Shown: positions 1 to 13,799, counted from the first letter of the stretch. The stretch is 64,000 nt of DNA from Viscum album (GCA_963277665.1 OY728152.1:1184586357-1184650356), one strand, 5' to 3'. Program-made: numbers and translations. The notes: generated by a model from the letters alone, not told the origin.

Positions 1-2224
1 ATATGGTTTTATAATAAAATAATATTTCAATCTCTTCGAAACGTTTCCTCACCTCGTTTATCAAAAGGTACTTCCCCTTCTCTTAATTTCATACACCCAA
101 AATCCCTTGGATCGGCCAAACTCTACTCAAATATCTTCCAAACTACCCACATTTCAACTTAGAGACCTTACCTTGATCAGAAAAAACATATGGGGCCCTT
201 TTGATCAATTAAAAAGGAAGCTCCCGAAGAAGTGGTAATTATTTCATCACCTTTTCCATAGTTCGTTTCTTCTTCCAATTCCAATTTATTTTTGGTTTCA
301 TTACTAAAACAATAAATCCAGTTCCTTTTACATACTGTTATTTTATTATAAATATTGTATATCAATATTCATTATTCTATCTATCCTAGGAATAAAAAAG
401 TCACCATATGTTTGAACGTACGGGTTACATCTCCACGTTGTAGTGTAGTTTTCAATTCAACACTTCATTATATGAATGAGTATAATATTGAGTATATTTG
501 ATGTTTATAATAAATATAAAATGATAATATATATATATATAATATAATCCAATTACATATGATTTTTACCATCAATAGAATGATATTATCGCTCTTGCGT
601 AAGTACAGATTACCCTATCCACAAACACGATAAGATTCATTTCCACATCACAAAAATTAAAGAAAAAGTTTCATTTTTTGATTAAAAATAATGTTAAAAA
701 CATAATATCATTCTCTATGTGAATCAAATACATCCCATCAATAACAAAAATGATATACGTAACAAAACATATAATTGAAAATGAATCAGTCCACACCCAA
801 AACAATGATACCAATATAATGTTATTACAAAGAAATATTATGAGATCATATTTGATATCATATTTATGTATGTCATTCTTATATAAATTAATATCAGTTA
901 TTTAACAATTATATATGAGGTTAAATTACCCAATACCAATGAAAAGTACAAGGTAAGGGTTAATTTCACAATATCATTATTTATCTGAGGTTGTTTATAC
1001 GTAAGTATCTACGGGGACATATTTATCATCGAATTTTTTGTTTCTTAATAATGTATATAAATTCATTTTTTATATTTATTAGACAATGGGTTAAATTCAT
1101 TTATAAATTTTTTTTATTTTTTTAAAATGGTTTAAAGTGAATCATTCTGTCACATTCCAAACAAGGAACTTTGTGACATTTTCGAAAAATTAATGAAATA
1201 TTTTTTTAAATTATATGGTGGGTGCTGTTATTTTCCATAATTATAACACCTTCAAAGTTTCTCTTATAGGCTTATAAAAATATTATCAAAATAATATTTT
1301 TCATTATTTTGCATTATTTAAATGTAGAATGAAATATTATAATCAAATACTTTTTGGACTGATTTCAACAATGTTAACATCCTTCGTTGGGTTTTAGGAT
1401 TTTTATAGTCTATTTATTATTATACAATATTCCCTATTGTATTGATGGTTTTTTATATGTTTGTCTACGGATGTGCTATCATTTACCATTCATGGTTTAT
1501 GGTTAATGTAATGACATTTCAAATGATAGTTTTAATATATATGTTTATATTATGTTACAACCTTTTCATATGAGAATGAATTGGACTTTGTATATGATTG
1601 GTGGATACCACTATAGCTCCTTGATGCATCGAGAGGTTTCATGAGACAAAATACTATCTTGGCACAAGGATTTGACAAAATATTTTTGATAGTGTTGTCA
1701 CCTGGCCTTGACTACGTTGTTTTGATTTTCGACATTATTCAATACTTAATTTTGATATTAGATATTGATATTACATGTTAGTATTAGACTTTTAGAATGT
1801 CCATGTAAATATGTAAATAGAATCATTTGATTTATCTCTGCCATATTATGATGATGTCACTGATTATATGGCTTGTGTTTTATTCTTATAAATTTTCTTA
1901 AATATTTATGCTTATTTATGAGTGTTTCTGTTATATTGTCATCCTTACTGATCATCTTATATTACCCCTTTCATATGTTTTATTTTTTTAAGATGTGAAG
2001 ATGTATATTATGACTGACTTGCAAGGATAGGATATGGGATACAAGTGTGTTATAAAAATAAACAATTTTGATTTTTAATTCCAAATTTAATGTTTAACTT
2101 TTCTTTGTATCTAGTATTAACTTGGCTACTAAAATTATCAATTATTTGGTACATGATTCCTTATATCATGACAATGTTATGTAATAATGCATCGACTCTA
2201 GGTAACTGGGGTCGGGGCGTTACA
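1..2224 (+). repeat. 5' LTR of element A (partial)
   Basis: Aligns with the 3' LTR of A from about 8640 onward and with the LTRs of B. A decayed TATA box is at 59-67. The two ~189-bp-spaced motifs seen in all family LTRs are present at 425-437 and 610-623. A splice-donor-like TG/GTAATT lies near 231-239. The end is GGGGCGTTACA at 2224, followed at once by the PBS. About the first 1.5 kb of this LTR lies left of the window. Confidence 0.92.
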
Positions 2225-2226
2225 GT

Positions 2227-2238
2227 TGGTATCAGAGG
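2227..2238 (+). promoter_or_regulatory. primer binding site, initiator Met-tRNA
   Basis: TGGTATCAGAGG lies two bases after the LTR end. Eleven of twelve bases match the usual plant Met-tRNA PBS (TGGTATCAGAGC), so this is where minus-strand cDNA synthesis would have been primed. It is better preserved here than in element B. Confidence 0.92.
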
Positions 2239-2724
2239 AAGTTTATTTCAATCCATTCAAACTATATTTAGAAAAACACTGATTGGAGAACACCACCCTA
2301 TGATATAATTCGAGGATTATTATAAAAGAACCTCCTACAATTTTTGTAGTGATGAGATATTTTTTATTTTCAAAAAAATAAATCCTTATCTGGATACGAG
2401 CAGGTAGATGCTACTGTGACACAATTGTACCTAGGAGTGAAAAATCTAACATAGAGTTGCGGGATTGACTTGGGGTATCTTTGTACATGACAACATGACT
2501 TGTTGCACTCTTGGATACAACACTTTGGTGGGATATGCTTATAATAATTCACATTTTGTTTACAAACCATTATTATGGATTAATGATTAATCACTTCTTT
2601 AATGGAATCATTTGTATGTTTATTGATTGTATCCATAAAATGACAAATTTAGTTATGTTTTTTACATGTTTACAATTATGTATCGTGATACATAAACTAA
2701 TCTAGTGTATGCAAATGTTTAGAA

Positions 2725-3720
2725 ATAGTTCCTAGTTGAACGAATGGGAACTGTATCAATTTATGGAATCCATGTAAGGATTTACATCCAACTCATGTTA
2801 ATTAAAGTGGAGCTCATGATGTAACCAATGTTGAATAACTTATAACCATAATGGGAAAACTCACTCAAGTTATGTATAATAAGATTACCCATATGGATAA
2901 CCCTGATCCACAAAGTGGATAATCAATGATAGACCACTTCATGAGGCAACAACCAAAACATTCAATGTGACTGGAAATATACTTGTTGTAGAGGAATGGA
3001 TAAATTCCTTTGAGAATATATTTAATGCTTCATGGAGTAGTAAAATGGAAACAATTTTCATGACAGTTTATCACCTCACAAGAGATGAAGATCGACAGTG
3101 GTCATTAATTCAAAACAAAAAAGGAAGATAAAGAAGTATCAAATATGGAATTGAGGGAGATTAGTGATATTTTTCTAGAAAAATACTTTCTTTTTGACAA
3201 TTAAGAAGATATGGAATAACAATTTATATGACTATGTAAAAAGGAGGATGAACAATTCGCAAAGTATGAGGCTACCATTATAATATTACCAAGGCATGAA
3301 AAATAATATATACATAACCCAAGGAGTAATATTGATTGATTCGTTGATGGGTTAAAACCATTTATCCATCAAGAATTAGTCACACAATCCTTCTCAACAT
3401 ACGAAGATATTGCCTCATGTGTAATCAAGATAGAAAAGGACTTCTCTATGTATTACCACATAAAAGAAAAGAAAAAGAACAATATATGTACTAAAAACTC
3501 TAGAAATGGAAGTAAGGTGAAGAAGGGAAATGTTGAACTTGCATAATTTAGTAAATGTGGGACGAAACACCACGATACTTTCCTTAAGGAAATGTGAGTT
3601 TGTTACATGTGTGGAGAAAAATTCCACCAAGATAGTGATTAAAAAATGAAAAAAGAGGTTTTCAATGTTGAATTATTCAATTGTAAATAATTGGGGATTA
3701 TGGACATTATTTTCCGAAAT
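2725..3720 (+). pseudogene. gag remnant of element A
   Basis: Degenerate capsid/nucleocapsid gene aligned by eye to gag of element B. The start codon is lost (ATA at 2725 where B has ATG). Recognisable stretches include the region after MRQQP near 2940 and the Cys-containing zinc-knuckle region at about 3600-3690. Many stops and frame changes are present. In a living element the product would form the virus-like particle and bind the RNA through CCHC knuckles. No open frame longer than a few tens of codons remains. Confidence 0.85.
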
Positions 3721-6700
3721 GTAAAAGAAAACATACCTCTGAAATGGCCAAGGGAGCAAGGCCATTATTATGTGATCATAACTACAGCGGTTGAAGTTCT
3801 GAATGAGGGGGTGGAAGGTAAATTAATCATTTCTTCAAATTTAACTGATCCATTAATTGATTTTGGATCATCACATACTTTAATATCATCCTAGTTTTCC
3901 AAAAAAAATATATATTTCCAATTTTACATAACAAGGGAGTTTTCTGTCAAAACTCTTAAGGGGTGTATCATTTCAACAATGTTTTGTGAATCAGTTATCA
4001 TTAGGGCATATAAATGTTCTTTATTAGCTGATATCATCATCATTCCCATGATTTCATTTGATATAATCCTCAGTATGGATTGTCTATCTAACTATAATCT
4101 GAATATTTATTGTAATAAGAAGAAGATTACAATTTTTATCATGATAAATAATTCCTTATCTTTAGAGAAAAAACATCACCATATGATTCTCATTTAGATC
4201 CACCCATAGTTTTTGTACTGAATTCAATTGTAGGGTAAGAAGTGAGTTATGTAACTATAGGTGAGAAAAGGAATGATCAAATAGAGGATGTACCTTTTGT
4301 GCTTGAATATTTTGATTTATTTAATTATTATTTACCTGGAAATCCTTTGGAATGAGAAACTCAGTTTTTCCATTGATTTAATTCCTGGTTCAATGCATAT
4401 ATCTATGAACCCTTATAGAAATTCCACTGTGGAATTAGTGTAACTAAAGAAACAACTACAGGAATCGAGTAATAATGAATTTTCCCCCTAATGTTTCAGT
4501 ATGGGGATCCCCTTATCATTTTGTTAAAATGAATGATGGATCTATGTCTTAGTTCATTGACTATAGGGAGATCAATGATATAACAATATATAATAAGTAT
4601 ACCTTCATCGCATTGAGGATTTATTTGGTCAACATCATAGAGCCCAATATTTTTCAAAGATTGAACTTCGATCTGGATACCGCTAGTTGTGTGGGGAAAA
4701 GGATGAAATTCCAATGATAGAATTTCACACCAGGTATAGGAATTAAAAGTTTACTGTAATACCTTTTGGACAGACTAAATCACCCTATGATTTCACGGAT
4801 ATACTGAATAGAGTATTCAAGGATTATCTTGATCACTTGTGCACTAATCTGATGAAATATAGAGGAAATGATTTATATGGGATTTTTACCAAGTTTGAAT
4901 TCTAGCTTCAGGAGATTTCAATTCAAGGCCATATTGAATATAAGGATTGAATCTTTGATGATCCATAAAAGAAAATAGCAATCCATTAATGGTCTGCACC
5001 GACGAGTATAACTAAGGTATACATTTTTATTGGTTTAGTATGTTATTATTGGCATTTCAACTAGAATTTTACGCCATTGGCAAACCCATTAATCAAGATC
5101 ACATGTAAATGGTTAAATTTTTTTGGAAAAATAGTGTGAATAATGTTTTGTAGAAATGTTGTGGAGATTAGTCAATGCTCATATCTTTACACTACTATTG
5201 GGGAATGATGTGTTTGTTATTTATAGTTATGATTAAATGAAATGGCTTGGTTGTGTCCTCATAAAAAATTATAGAGTTATTGCCTATGAATCTAAATAGA
5301 TAAAAATTAATGAACAACACTATCATATTCATGTACTTGAGTTATCAGTGGTAATATTTTCATTGATGATATGGAGACAATATCTCTATGGTGAAAATTG
5401 TGTGATATATACCGATCACTAGAGTGTGAAGTATATTTTCCCATAGAAAGAACTCAACATGAGGCAAATGAATTGACTTGTACTACTCAAGGATTATGAT
5501 TTCACTATTCCTTACCACTATGGGAAGGAAAATACAGTGTCTGATTCATTGAGCATAAATGATCATGGAGTTATTAACAATAAGGTAGTTGATAGGGATC
5601 CTATGATCAATGATCTAGTAAAAAGATATATGGAAATAAAAATGGATGGTGAAACATTGATAAGTTTATAATGGTTTTCCAATTAATATTTACTATAAAT
5701 GATGATAAATTACCAGAATGATGATGAGTTGTTTGGAAATACAATTAATGATTTGAGTGATGGGAGATTGATTGACTTCGTATATGAAGATGGAATTTTG
5801 ATATTTGGGTAGAGAATTTTTTTTCATAACATAACTGATCTAAAAATGGAATTAGCGAATGATGCTCGTAGCTCCAAATTCATTATAATCTTTTGTTTCA
5901 CTAAGATATATGGAGATTCAAAAAAAATTGAGGGACAACATGAAGAAGGAGATTTCAAATTTTGTGTCAAGATGTATGGATTTTCAATAGGTTTAGGTTA
6001 TACAGCAACATCCAAGAAGAGTCATGCATCCGTTTCCCATAACTCAGTGGATATGGGATGATATTACGATGTACATAATCATTAGGTTACAAATGAATCC
6101 TTATTGGAATGATACAATATGGGTCACTATTGATCCTCTTACCATGTCAGCATTTTTTCATGATATAAGAGAAGATTTAAATCTTGAATGATTAACAAGA
6201 ATGTATACTAATAAAGTTGTAAGAATTCATTGAGTACCCCAATAGATTTATTCTGATGGTGATCAACGCTTAACATCATGATTTTGGAAATTTCATAAAA
6301 AATCCCTAGATACAGAACATTGTATGAGCACTGCCTACCACCCTCAAACTGATGGGCAATCAGAAATGACTATTCAAACCATAAAAGACATGTTGAGATC
6401 TTTCTCACTTGACTTTGAAGGTATGTGGGATCAATATTTACCTCTCGTAGAATATTCCAATATAAATAGCATTTTTCAAGTAATTTGATGTCACCAAATG
6501 AAGAGTTATATGGATAGATATGTCTCACACCAACATGATGGGATGATGTTGGTAAAAGAAAACTCACAATCTAAGAACATGTCAAGGAAACAATGGAATA
6601 TTTTAAGATTATCCAAACCCACATCCTCGCAGCTCAAAGCTAAAAAAAGATCTATGATGATAACAAAATGAAAATTTTATGATATCAAGTAGGAGATCAA

Positions 6701-7110
6701 GGTTTTTTGAACGTATCATTGTGGAATGGTGTTATATGATTATATATGAAGACTAAATTATGTCCCAGTTAGATCCGATCCTTTCAAATTCTTGAACAAA
6801 TTGGATTTGTTGCTTATTGTTTGGAAGTGCTTCATAGTCTTGCAAATGATAACGATGTGTTCAACATATCACTATTGAGAAAATACATGCCTAATCCAAC
6901 GCATGTATGCACCATTGATGAAATAGAACTAGAACCAAATCTATCTTTTTTCAAAGAGCCTATCAGTATTCTTGATACTATAGAACAACTTTCGAGAAAC
7001 TGGATGACTTTTCTGGTAAATATTATTTGGAGAAACTATAAAACAGAAGAGGCATTAAGGGGTCTTGTGGAAATTATGAAGAAGAACCACCCAATTATTT
7101 TTTTCAGTAA
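3700..7110 (+). pseudogene. pol remnant of element A (protease-RT-RNase H-integrase-chromodomain)
   Basis: Decayed pol. The protease site reads IDFGSSHTLISS near 3855-3890, with DSG changed to DFG. The RT covers about 4430-5150 but has lost its FIDD catalytic box in a 66-bp in-frame deletion at 4833/4834. RNase H follows at about 5200-5560. The integrase is at about 5830-6800, with TDGQSEMTIQT around the third acidic residue near 6345-6385. The chromodomain-like tail at about 6950-7110 includes IIWRNYKTEEA. The end matches the pol stop of element B (TAA at 7108). Stops and frameshifts are throughout. The longest open piece, 6821-7192, covers the integrase C-terminus and chromodomain. Confidence 0.88.
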
Positions 7111-7141
7111 TATTCTAGAATTTTTGAGGATGAAATTATTT

Positions 7142-7155
7142 GAAGGATGGGAGAA
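7142..7155 (+). promoter_or_regulatory. polypurine tract of element A
   Basis: GAAGGATGGGAGAA directly precedes the 3' LTR. The same position in B reads GAAGGAGGGTAGAA. This is the usual primer site for plus-strand DNA synthesis. Confidence 0.8.
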
Positions 7156-10100
7156 TATAACACCTAGGATTCCACGGTACATTACTCTTTGAATAATACA
7201 ATATTTTATTTTATACGCAATATTGTGTTCTACCACACCACTACCAATAAAACTAGCTATTATGAATATTAAAACTCACTTTTTTGATATTCTATAAATA
7301 ATATTTTTCATAATGGACATTATTTTTGGATTCAGAATATCGAATTTATCTTAGGGTTCATTTTTTAAATTTTTCTGAAAACATTCAATTTTTTATGAAT
7401 AGTGAAAAACACTACGTTATTGTTTAAAACTGACATTTTATTTAAATACATATATTTTTTATTTAAATTTCTTTTACATCATATTATATTAATAATACCT
7501 ATATTCTTTTAATATATTTCATTGGAGTCATTTTATAGAATGATTTGTTATATAAAATTTTATTGAAACTTTTAACGGCTTTTACCCACATTCTAGTCAC
7601 ATTTTCAAAATTAAAAAAAAAACATAATTATAATGGTTATGTGAATTGAATTTCAAAAATAAAAGAGACATAGTCTACATTAGTATGAAAAATGTGGTTC
7701 AATACAATGAAAATAATTTTTGGTGAATAGTAACTTGGGAATTTTATAACAACAGTTAAAAATAAATAGAGTAATTAAAGGTAAAAACAATATTATAAAT
7801 ACCCTAAAACATGTACTAATTCTATTAGATAACTATATTTCGACCAAATAAATCTTTGGAATAAAATATGATCCTTTTTGTTACACCATGATTATATTAT
7901 GACATTTATTTTGTTTATTTAAAAATGAGTTTGAAGTGTTAAATTCAAATTCTAGTAGCTAAATCATTTTTAATATAGAGTTTTACATATGATAAATTTG
8001 AATATAAATATTATTTATAAATAAATAATAATTACTACATAATTTTATTTTATTTACAAATTTTAGTCATTATATAATTAAATTTATTTATAATACAATG
8101 TTGATGGAGTAATTAACTTATTAAGTAACGATTAAAATAATTGATATAATAAATATTAAAATAAATATAAAATGAGATTTTTAATGCATTAAAAGAGTTT
8201 TATAGCTGAATATGACATGTCAGGATTGATTCAATATATTTTATTTGAAGAAATCATATTGTTATGACTTTCAAAAAAACAAATACAAAAATGAGTCAAA
8301 CTATACTTAAATGCGTTTTTAAAACAAATATAATATTTTTATATGATATAATATTCCTAAAAATATTAGGATCAGACAAAAGACTTACATAATGATAGAT
8401 ATGTAATCAACGAACCAATTGAGGTTGTTTTTTCATTTTATTGATTTATTATTAACCATGTTATATAAAGATAAAAGAAGACATGGTAAAAGTTAAACTA
8501 CATATCGAAAATATTTTTTTTAAAATACAACGATAATATGGTGACATAAACATTTATAAAACGTATTGGTTGAGAGTATTTCAACCCATCACCTCCTTAT
8601 CCTAGATATAAATCTATTTGGATAAATTATAATCTGAATATGATTTTATAATAAATTAATATTTCAATCATTTCCTAAAGTACCCCTTACATCTCTTATA
8701 AAAGGGTACATCCCCTTCACTTAATTTCACACCTATAAATCATTTTTAATCACGCAATATCTGCTCTAATATCATATGACCTACCCTAAAATCAACCAAG
8801 AGACCTTACATTGATCAGAATTACATCTTATGGAGAAATTTTGTTCAAATCTAAAGGAAGCACATGAAGAATATGTAATTATTTCATCACCAATTTCCAT
8901 GTTCTTTTCTTCTTCCAATTCCTCTCTCTTTGTTTTTTCTATAAAAAAATAATATCCCCAAGAAGTTATACATATTGTTATGTAATTATAAATATGGTAA
9001 TAATTATATTCATTATTCAATCCATCCTATGAATGAAAATGTCACCATACTTGCGTATATACATCTTACCGTTTCCACGTCGTGGTGTTGTTTGTTATTC
9101 AACACTTCATTATTTAGGTGGGTATACTAATTAATATATTTGATGTTGATAATAAATATAAATTTTAATTATTCTGTATATATGATATACCATCCAATTA
9201 CATACAATTTTTACCAACAATAGGATGTTATTATTGCTCGTGCTTACGTACAAATTACATTCTCCATGAATGTGATAAGATTAATTTAACCATCATATCC
9301 ATTAAAGAATAATTTTCATTTTATAATTAAAAATAATGTTTCAATACTAAATATCATTTTGGATATGAATAAAATAAATTATTTTCATAATAAAAATGAA
9401 TTACGTAAAAACATATAAAGGAAAACTAACCAGTCCACACCTGAAAAAATGATACTACTGAAATATTATTAACCATGAATTATTATAAGATCATATATGA
9501 TATCATATTTATGTTTTTGGTTTATGTATAATTAAATAATAATTATTTAACTATTATACAAGAGGTTAACTTTCCCTCGACTAAGGAGATGTACAATGTA
9601 AGGGTTAATTTCACAATTTCATTATTTATCCTCGGTTGTTTATACTTAATATCAGTTGGGAATTCTTTATCATACACATCTATGTTTCTTAATAATTTAT
9701 TCGAAAACATTATCTCTATTTACTAGAATATGGTTTAATTTCATTTATACCCTTTTTTAATTTGTATAATTTTTTTTGAAGGGAATCCTTTAGTCACATT
9801 CCAAACAATGTACATTATGATATTTTCAACAAATTATGGAAAGAATGTTTTTTAACTTATATGGTGTGTAAGGGTTTTTTCTTCTATTATATCACCTTCA
9901 AAACTTCCCTTAAAATCTTATAAGAATATTTTCATAATAAATTTTCTCATTACATTAAATGATTTTGATATAGAAAAAAATATATCACTAAAATATTTTT
10001 TGGATTGATTTCTTCTATGTCAATATCATTATTTGGATTTCATAATTGTTTTAAGTTGATTTATTATGATAGCATCTCCTATATTTTATAGAAAGTATGT

Positions 10101-10729
10101 GATGTTTGGAGCCTGTTATTGCTTCTCGATTCATCTGTAGTTCTCATGATATAAACTAGTGTCATGGCATATGGCCTTGACAAAATCTAATTTGTAGTCT
10201 TGGCACAAGGCCTTGACTATGTGGTCTTGATGTCTGGCATTATGCATTCTATCATTATTAAATTAGCTATTGATATTATATGGGATTGCATGACTAGTAT
10301 AATATGCATGTAAATACTTAAACGGAATTATTTGATTTATCTCTTCCATATTATGTTTATTATTTAGTTTCAAATGCTTGTGTTTTAGTCTTATAAAGTA
10401 TTTCAATGTTTAGGCTTATTTGTGAAGGTTTCTGCAATATTTTTATCCTTACCAAGCATCTTATCTCAACCCTTTCGTATGTTTTATTTTCCTAGGATGT
10501 GAATAATTATATTATGAATGACTTACAGGGATTGGATAAGTGATATGAGTGTGATCTATGAAGACACAATGTTGCTTTTATAATTAATAATGTAATGTAA
10601 AACTTATGTATATATTTATTAATTTTAAGGATACTAAATTGACCGGTCTTTTGAGACATGATTCCTTACATCTTTCTTATTTTATGTAATAATGCACTGA
10701 CTCTGGGTAACTGGGGTTGGGCCATTCCA
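7156..10729 (+). repeat. 3' LTR of element A
   Basis: Begins TATAACACC (TGTAACACC in B) and ends ..GCCATTCCA where a TGTTACA end is expected, so both ends have mutated. It is about 3574 bp, against 3923 bp in the complete LTR of B. It carries the TATA box at 8697-8704, the paired motifs at 9066-9079 and 9255-9268 (189 bp apart), the splice-acceptor-like tract near 10480-10497, and AATGCACTGACTCTGGGTAACTGG-like sequence just before the end. Confidence 0.92.
8697..8704 (+). promoter_or_regulatory. LTR TATA box (element A, 3' LTR)
   Basis: TATAAAAG is flanked by CTCT and GGTACATCC. It sits at the same place as the TATA box of both LTRs of B and of the ancient LTR at 28954. It marks the likely U3/R boundary about 1.54 kb into the LTR. 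Confidence 0.65.
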
Positions 10730-12330
10730 AAAGTGATTCTTAATATCTATGTGTTTTCACTTGAGTGATGTGCTAGGTTTTTACTAAGAGCTATGGAACT
10801 ATTATTTTAACATATTATTGGAGTTTTTGAAAAAACTCATCCCATAATCTGTGAGTGTGTGTTTCATCGAAAACTCATGTGCAAAACAACTTCTAGAGAT
10901 GATATATTTAGTTTCAGTGGTGGAATGTGAAATTGAGTGTTGTTTCATGCCTGTACATGAAACTATAGAATCTCCAAAGAAATAACTTGTTCTAGATATA
11001 TTCTTTATATCCATTCTACAACCACGAAAGTAAACATATAAAATAATTTTTATAATAAAATCATTTACATAAGAATAGTATAGTCCCAAATCTAATTTTT
11101 GCTTCAAGTTTCCAGAAATTATTTTTTACTGATTTTAAATGAGATTCTATTAGATTTGATAGATATATTGCACATTATCATATTGAAATCATTATGTATG
11201 GATGACTAGATATGATGTATAACTAAATTCATATCATATCTATAATTTGTTTATCCACTTTTCACCTAGCTTCACCAAGATCAAGTGTATTTGATGTAAT
11301 GATTGGAGTGATAATACTTTTAATGTTGTCATATCCAGACTTTTTGAGTATGTAATTGTTGTACTTATGATGAGACATATATGTTCCTTCTTGTTTTGAA
11401 GATATTTGAAAAACTAAAACGAATGTTAACACTCCCATCATACTCATTTCAAACTCATATTACATTAGATTTGTGAAAGAATCAGTTTATGATTATTGAG
11501 ATGATCAGAATATAATTTCATCAACATAGATTTGAACAATCAAATTTTTTATTCCAATTTTATAAAAATCGTAGGATCCACTTTACATTATTCATAATTT
11601 TTTTGTAAATTAAATCATGTAATTCTATCATACCAAGATATAGGGACTTTTTAAGGACATATAAAGCTTTGATAAGTTAAGAGACATGATCATGATGTTT
11701 TGAATCTATAAAACAAGGAGGTTGATCCACCCAAACTCATTCTTATACAATACCATTAATAAAAATGAATTTTACATACATTTTAAATAGTTTGAAATTT
11801 ATTTTTGATTCAAAGGCAAATAGAATATGAATAGATTCATGTCTAGTTACCAGATCATATGTTTCTTTATAGTATATTCCCTCTTATCGATTATATCCCT
11901 TAGAAATATGTCTTTCTTTACCTCATACAATGAATCCATTCTCATCACATTTGTTTCTGAAAAACCATTTTACACCAATTATATTTTCTTCTATAGGTCA
12001 TTCAACCATAGTCTATATTGGATTCCATTCAAATACAATTTTTTCATATTATATTTCTTTCATCCATTCTTAATATCCTAAGGCTTCATTCAATGTTTTA
12101 GGTTCAAATTGAGAGAGAAAAGAAAGATGTTCTATTTCATTTCTCAAGGATTTTCTGGACCATATAGTTTGATTTACTTCAACAATGACATTATCACTAG
12201 GATGATTCCTATGAAACAATTGATTTGTGTTTTTTATAACATGTTCAATAAAATAAGATAGATTCTTCTGGGGTAAATTATTCAGAATCATTTTCTTTAG
12301 AATTCCCCTTATAAGACATGTTTTCAATCA
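10730..12330 (-). pseudogene. copia reverse transcriptase and RNase H remnant
   Basis: RNase H: the frame in 10802-11107 reads TSYFFGDSIVSCTGMKQ, then STTETKYI and DYGM, matching copia RNase H blocks. After a stop, the same gene continues as KHIDIKNHF down to the element A junction. RT: 11262-11447 encodes MGVLTFVLVFQI, the block after the catalytic site. The catalytic box itself (11517-11528) reads YVDE instead of YVDD, followed by IIF and a stop. The N-terminal RT is spread over about 11550-12330, including the open piece at 12070-12327 (NEALGY end). The enzyme would copy element RNA into DNA; this copy cannot. Confidence 0.88.
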
Positions 12331-12439
12331 TAGGAAAATAATAATTTTGTCGATATGCATTTTTTGATGTAGGTATGGATTGTTTAAAAAGGGGTCATTT
12401 ACATAAAATTTAACATGCATTGTTTCATCAATAGTACAA

Positions 12440-13761
12440 GAGGTTTGGTAAAAAACTCGATAATCCTTAGAAGTAGTGTAATAACCTAGAAAAAATACAT
12501 TATCATATTTGGGATCGAAGTTTTTTAAATTTCATATTGTATTCATTTTGAATACATTGCATCCAAATACGCTGAAGTATGAAACTTTTGGTTTATATCC
12601 AGTTAACAATTCATAATGTGTTTTATTAAGAAAAGGTCTAGTTAAAACATGATTTATTGTATAACATACCTTATTAACAGCTTCATCCAAGAAATTCTTA
12701 GCAATTGAGTATTCACTCAACATAGTTCTTGTCATTTCCTAAAGAATATTATTTCTTCTCTCAACAACAACATTTTACTGAGGGGTACATAGAGATGAAA
12801 AGTTGTGATTAACACCTTTCTTAGTACTAAAATATTCAAAATACCAATTTTGAAATTCACCACCATGATAACTACAAATAGTTATCAGTGTTAGGATTTT
12901 CTCATTTTTAGCTAGTTATCTAAATGTTTTGAAATGGAAAAAGGCTTTAGATTTATTTTCTAGAAAATAGAACCTTGTATATATAGTGTACTCATAAACT
13001 AAAAAATACATAATATTTTCCGCCAATGCTTCCAGTTTTTGAAGGAACAAGAAGATCCATATGCACTAACTGTAATATATTAGATGTTGAAACATAATTT
13101 ATTGGTTTAATTCTAGTTTTATATTTCATTCCATATTGATGAGGATCCCAATCTTTTGAATAATCATGCCTATGATCCGGTTAGTCATTAACAATTTTTT
13201 CATTTATTTTTTACAAATGTGTCCATGGATACAGAGTCCTATCCTTCTATTCCATAACGATGATTGGTCTTCCACAACACATAAGCAAGGAATGTATTTT
13301 CTCCAAAGGTATTCTATGTTTATTGTGTATACATTCTCATTCCTGTGAGAAGAATGAATGAATTCATCCATGGAATTGTTAACTAAACACTTATCATCCA
13401 TTAAATTTACAGGATATCTATAGTCATATAAATAACTTATGCTAATAAGGTTGTGCTTAAGACCATTGACAAACATGAAATTTGGAATTAAATCTTTTCC
13501 AAGGAAAACAATAATACCTATACCAACAACACTTCCATGAAAATTGTCTCTAAAATTAACATTTCCTCCTTTAGATTCAATTGACATTTCAATGAAATCA
13601 TTGATTCTAGTCATGTGTTGAGAACTACCACAATCCATGTACCAAATGTAATTGTTGTTGGTACACTTCTTGTTTTCTTGAAAAAGAAACAATTTGTTTT
13701 TCGGAACACAAACTTGTTTTAATTTCGAAGTGTTAGATAAAAGAATTTTGGGTATCCACAT
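12440..13761 (-). pseudogene. copia protease, GAG-pre-integrase and integrase remnant
   Basis: Protease: WYMDCGSSQHMT near 13640 matches the copia WYLDSG active site, with the order of Ser and Cys changed. The pre-integrase zinc region ends with LWNRRIG (usual LWHRRLGH). Integrase: LVHMDLLVPSKTGSIG near 13020-13070 keeps the first catalytic Asp. GGEFQN near 12870 follows Ser-Tyr where Ser-Asp is expected, so the second catalytic Asp is Tyr. VVERRN and then TRTMLSE near 12720-12770 mark the third-acidic-residue region. The ORF 12532-12735 (FLDEAVNKVCYTINHVL..YFSVFGCNVF) is the integrase C-terminal block. Stops separate the pieces. Confidence 0.88.
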
Positions 13762-13799
13762 TTGTTTTTAAAAATGATCTTTATGAAAACCTAAAGATT

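Larger units (their letters stand above)
1..10729 (+). mobile_element. Tekay-like Ty3/gypsy retrotransposon A, old, left end outside window
   Basis: Old chromovirus-type LTR retrotransposon. Seen directly: a partial 5' LTR, an initiator-Met PBS, remnants of gag, protease, RT, RNase H, integrase and chromodomain in the canonical gypsy order, a purine-rich PPT-like tract and a 3' LTR. Every part aligns by eye to the better preserved element B (38194-50717), but A is much more decayed, with many stops, indels and a shift to AT. It begins about 1.5 kb inside its 5' LTR. Its right end abuts a copia RNase H gene in mid-frame, so A inserted into that copia element. The clade call rests on the long LTR, the Met-tRNA PBS and the C-terminal chromodomain. 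It is non-functional. Confidence 0.93.
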
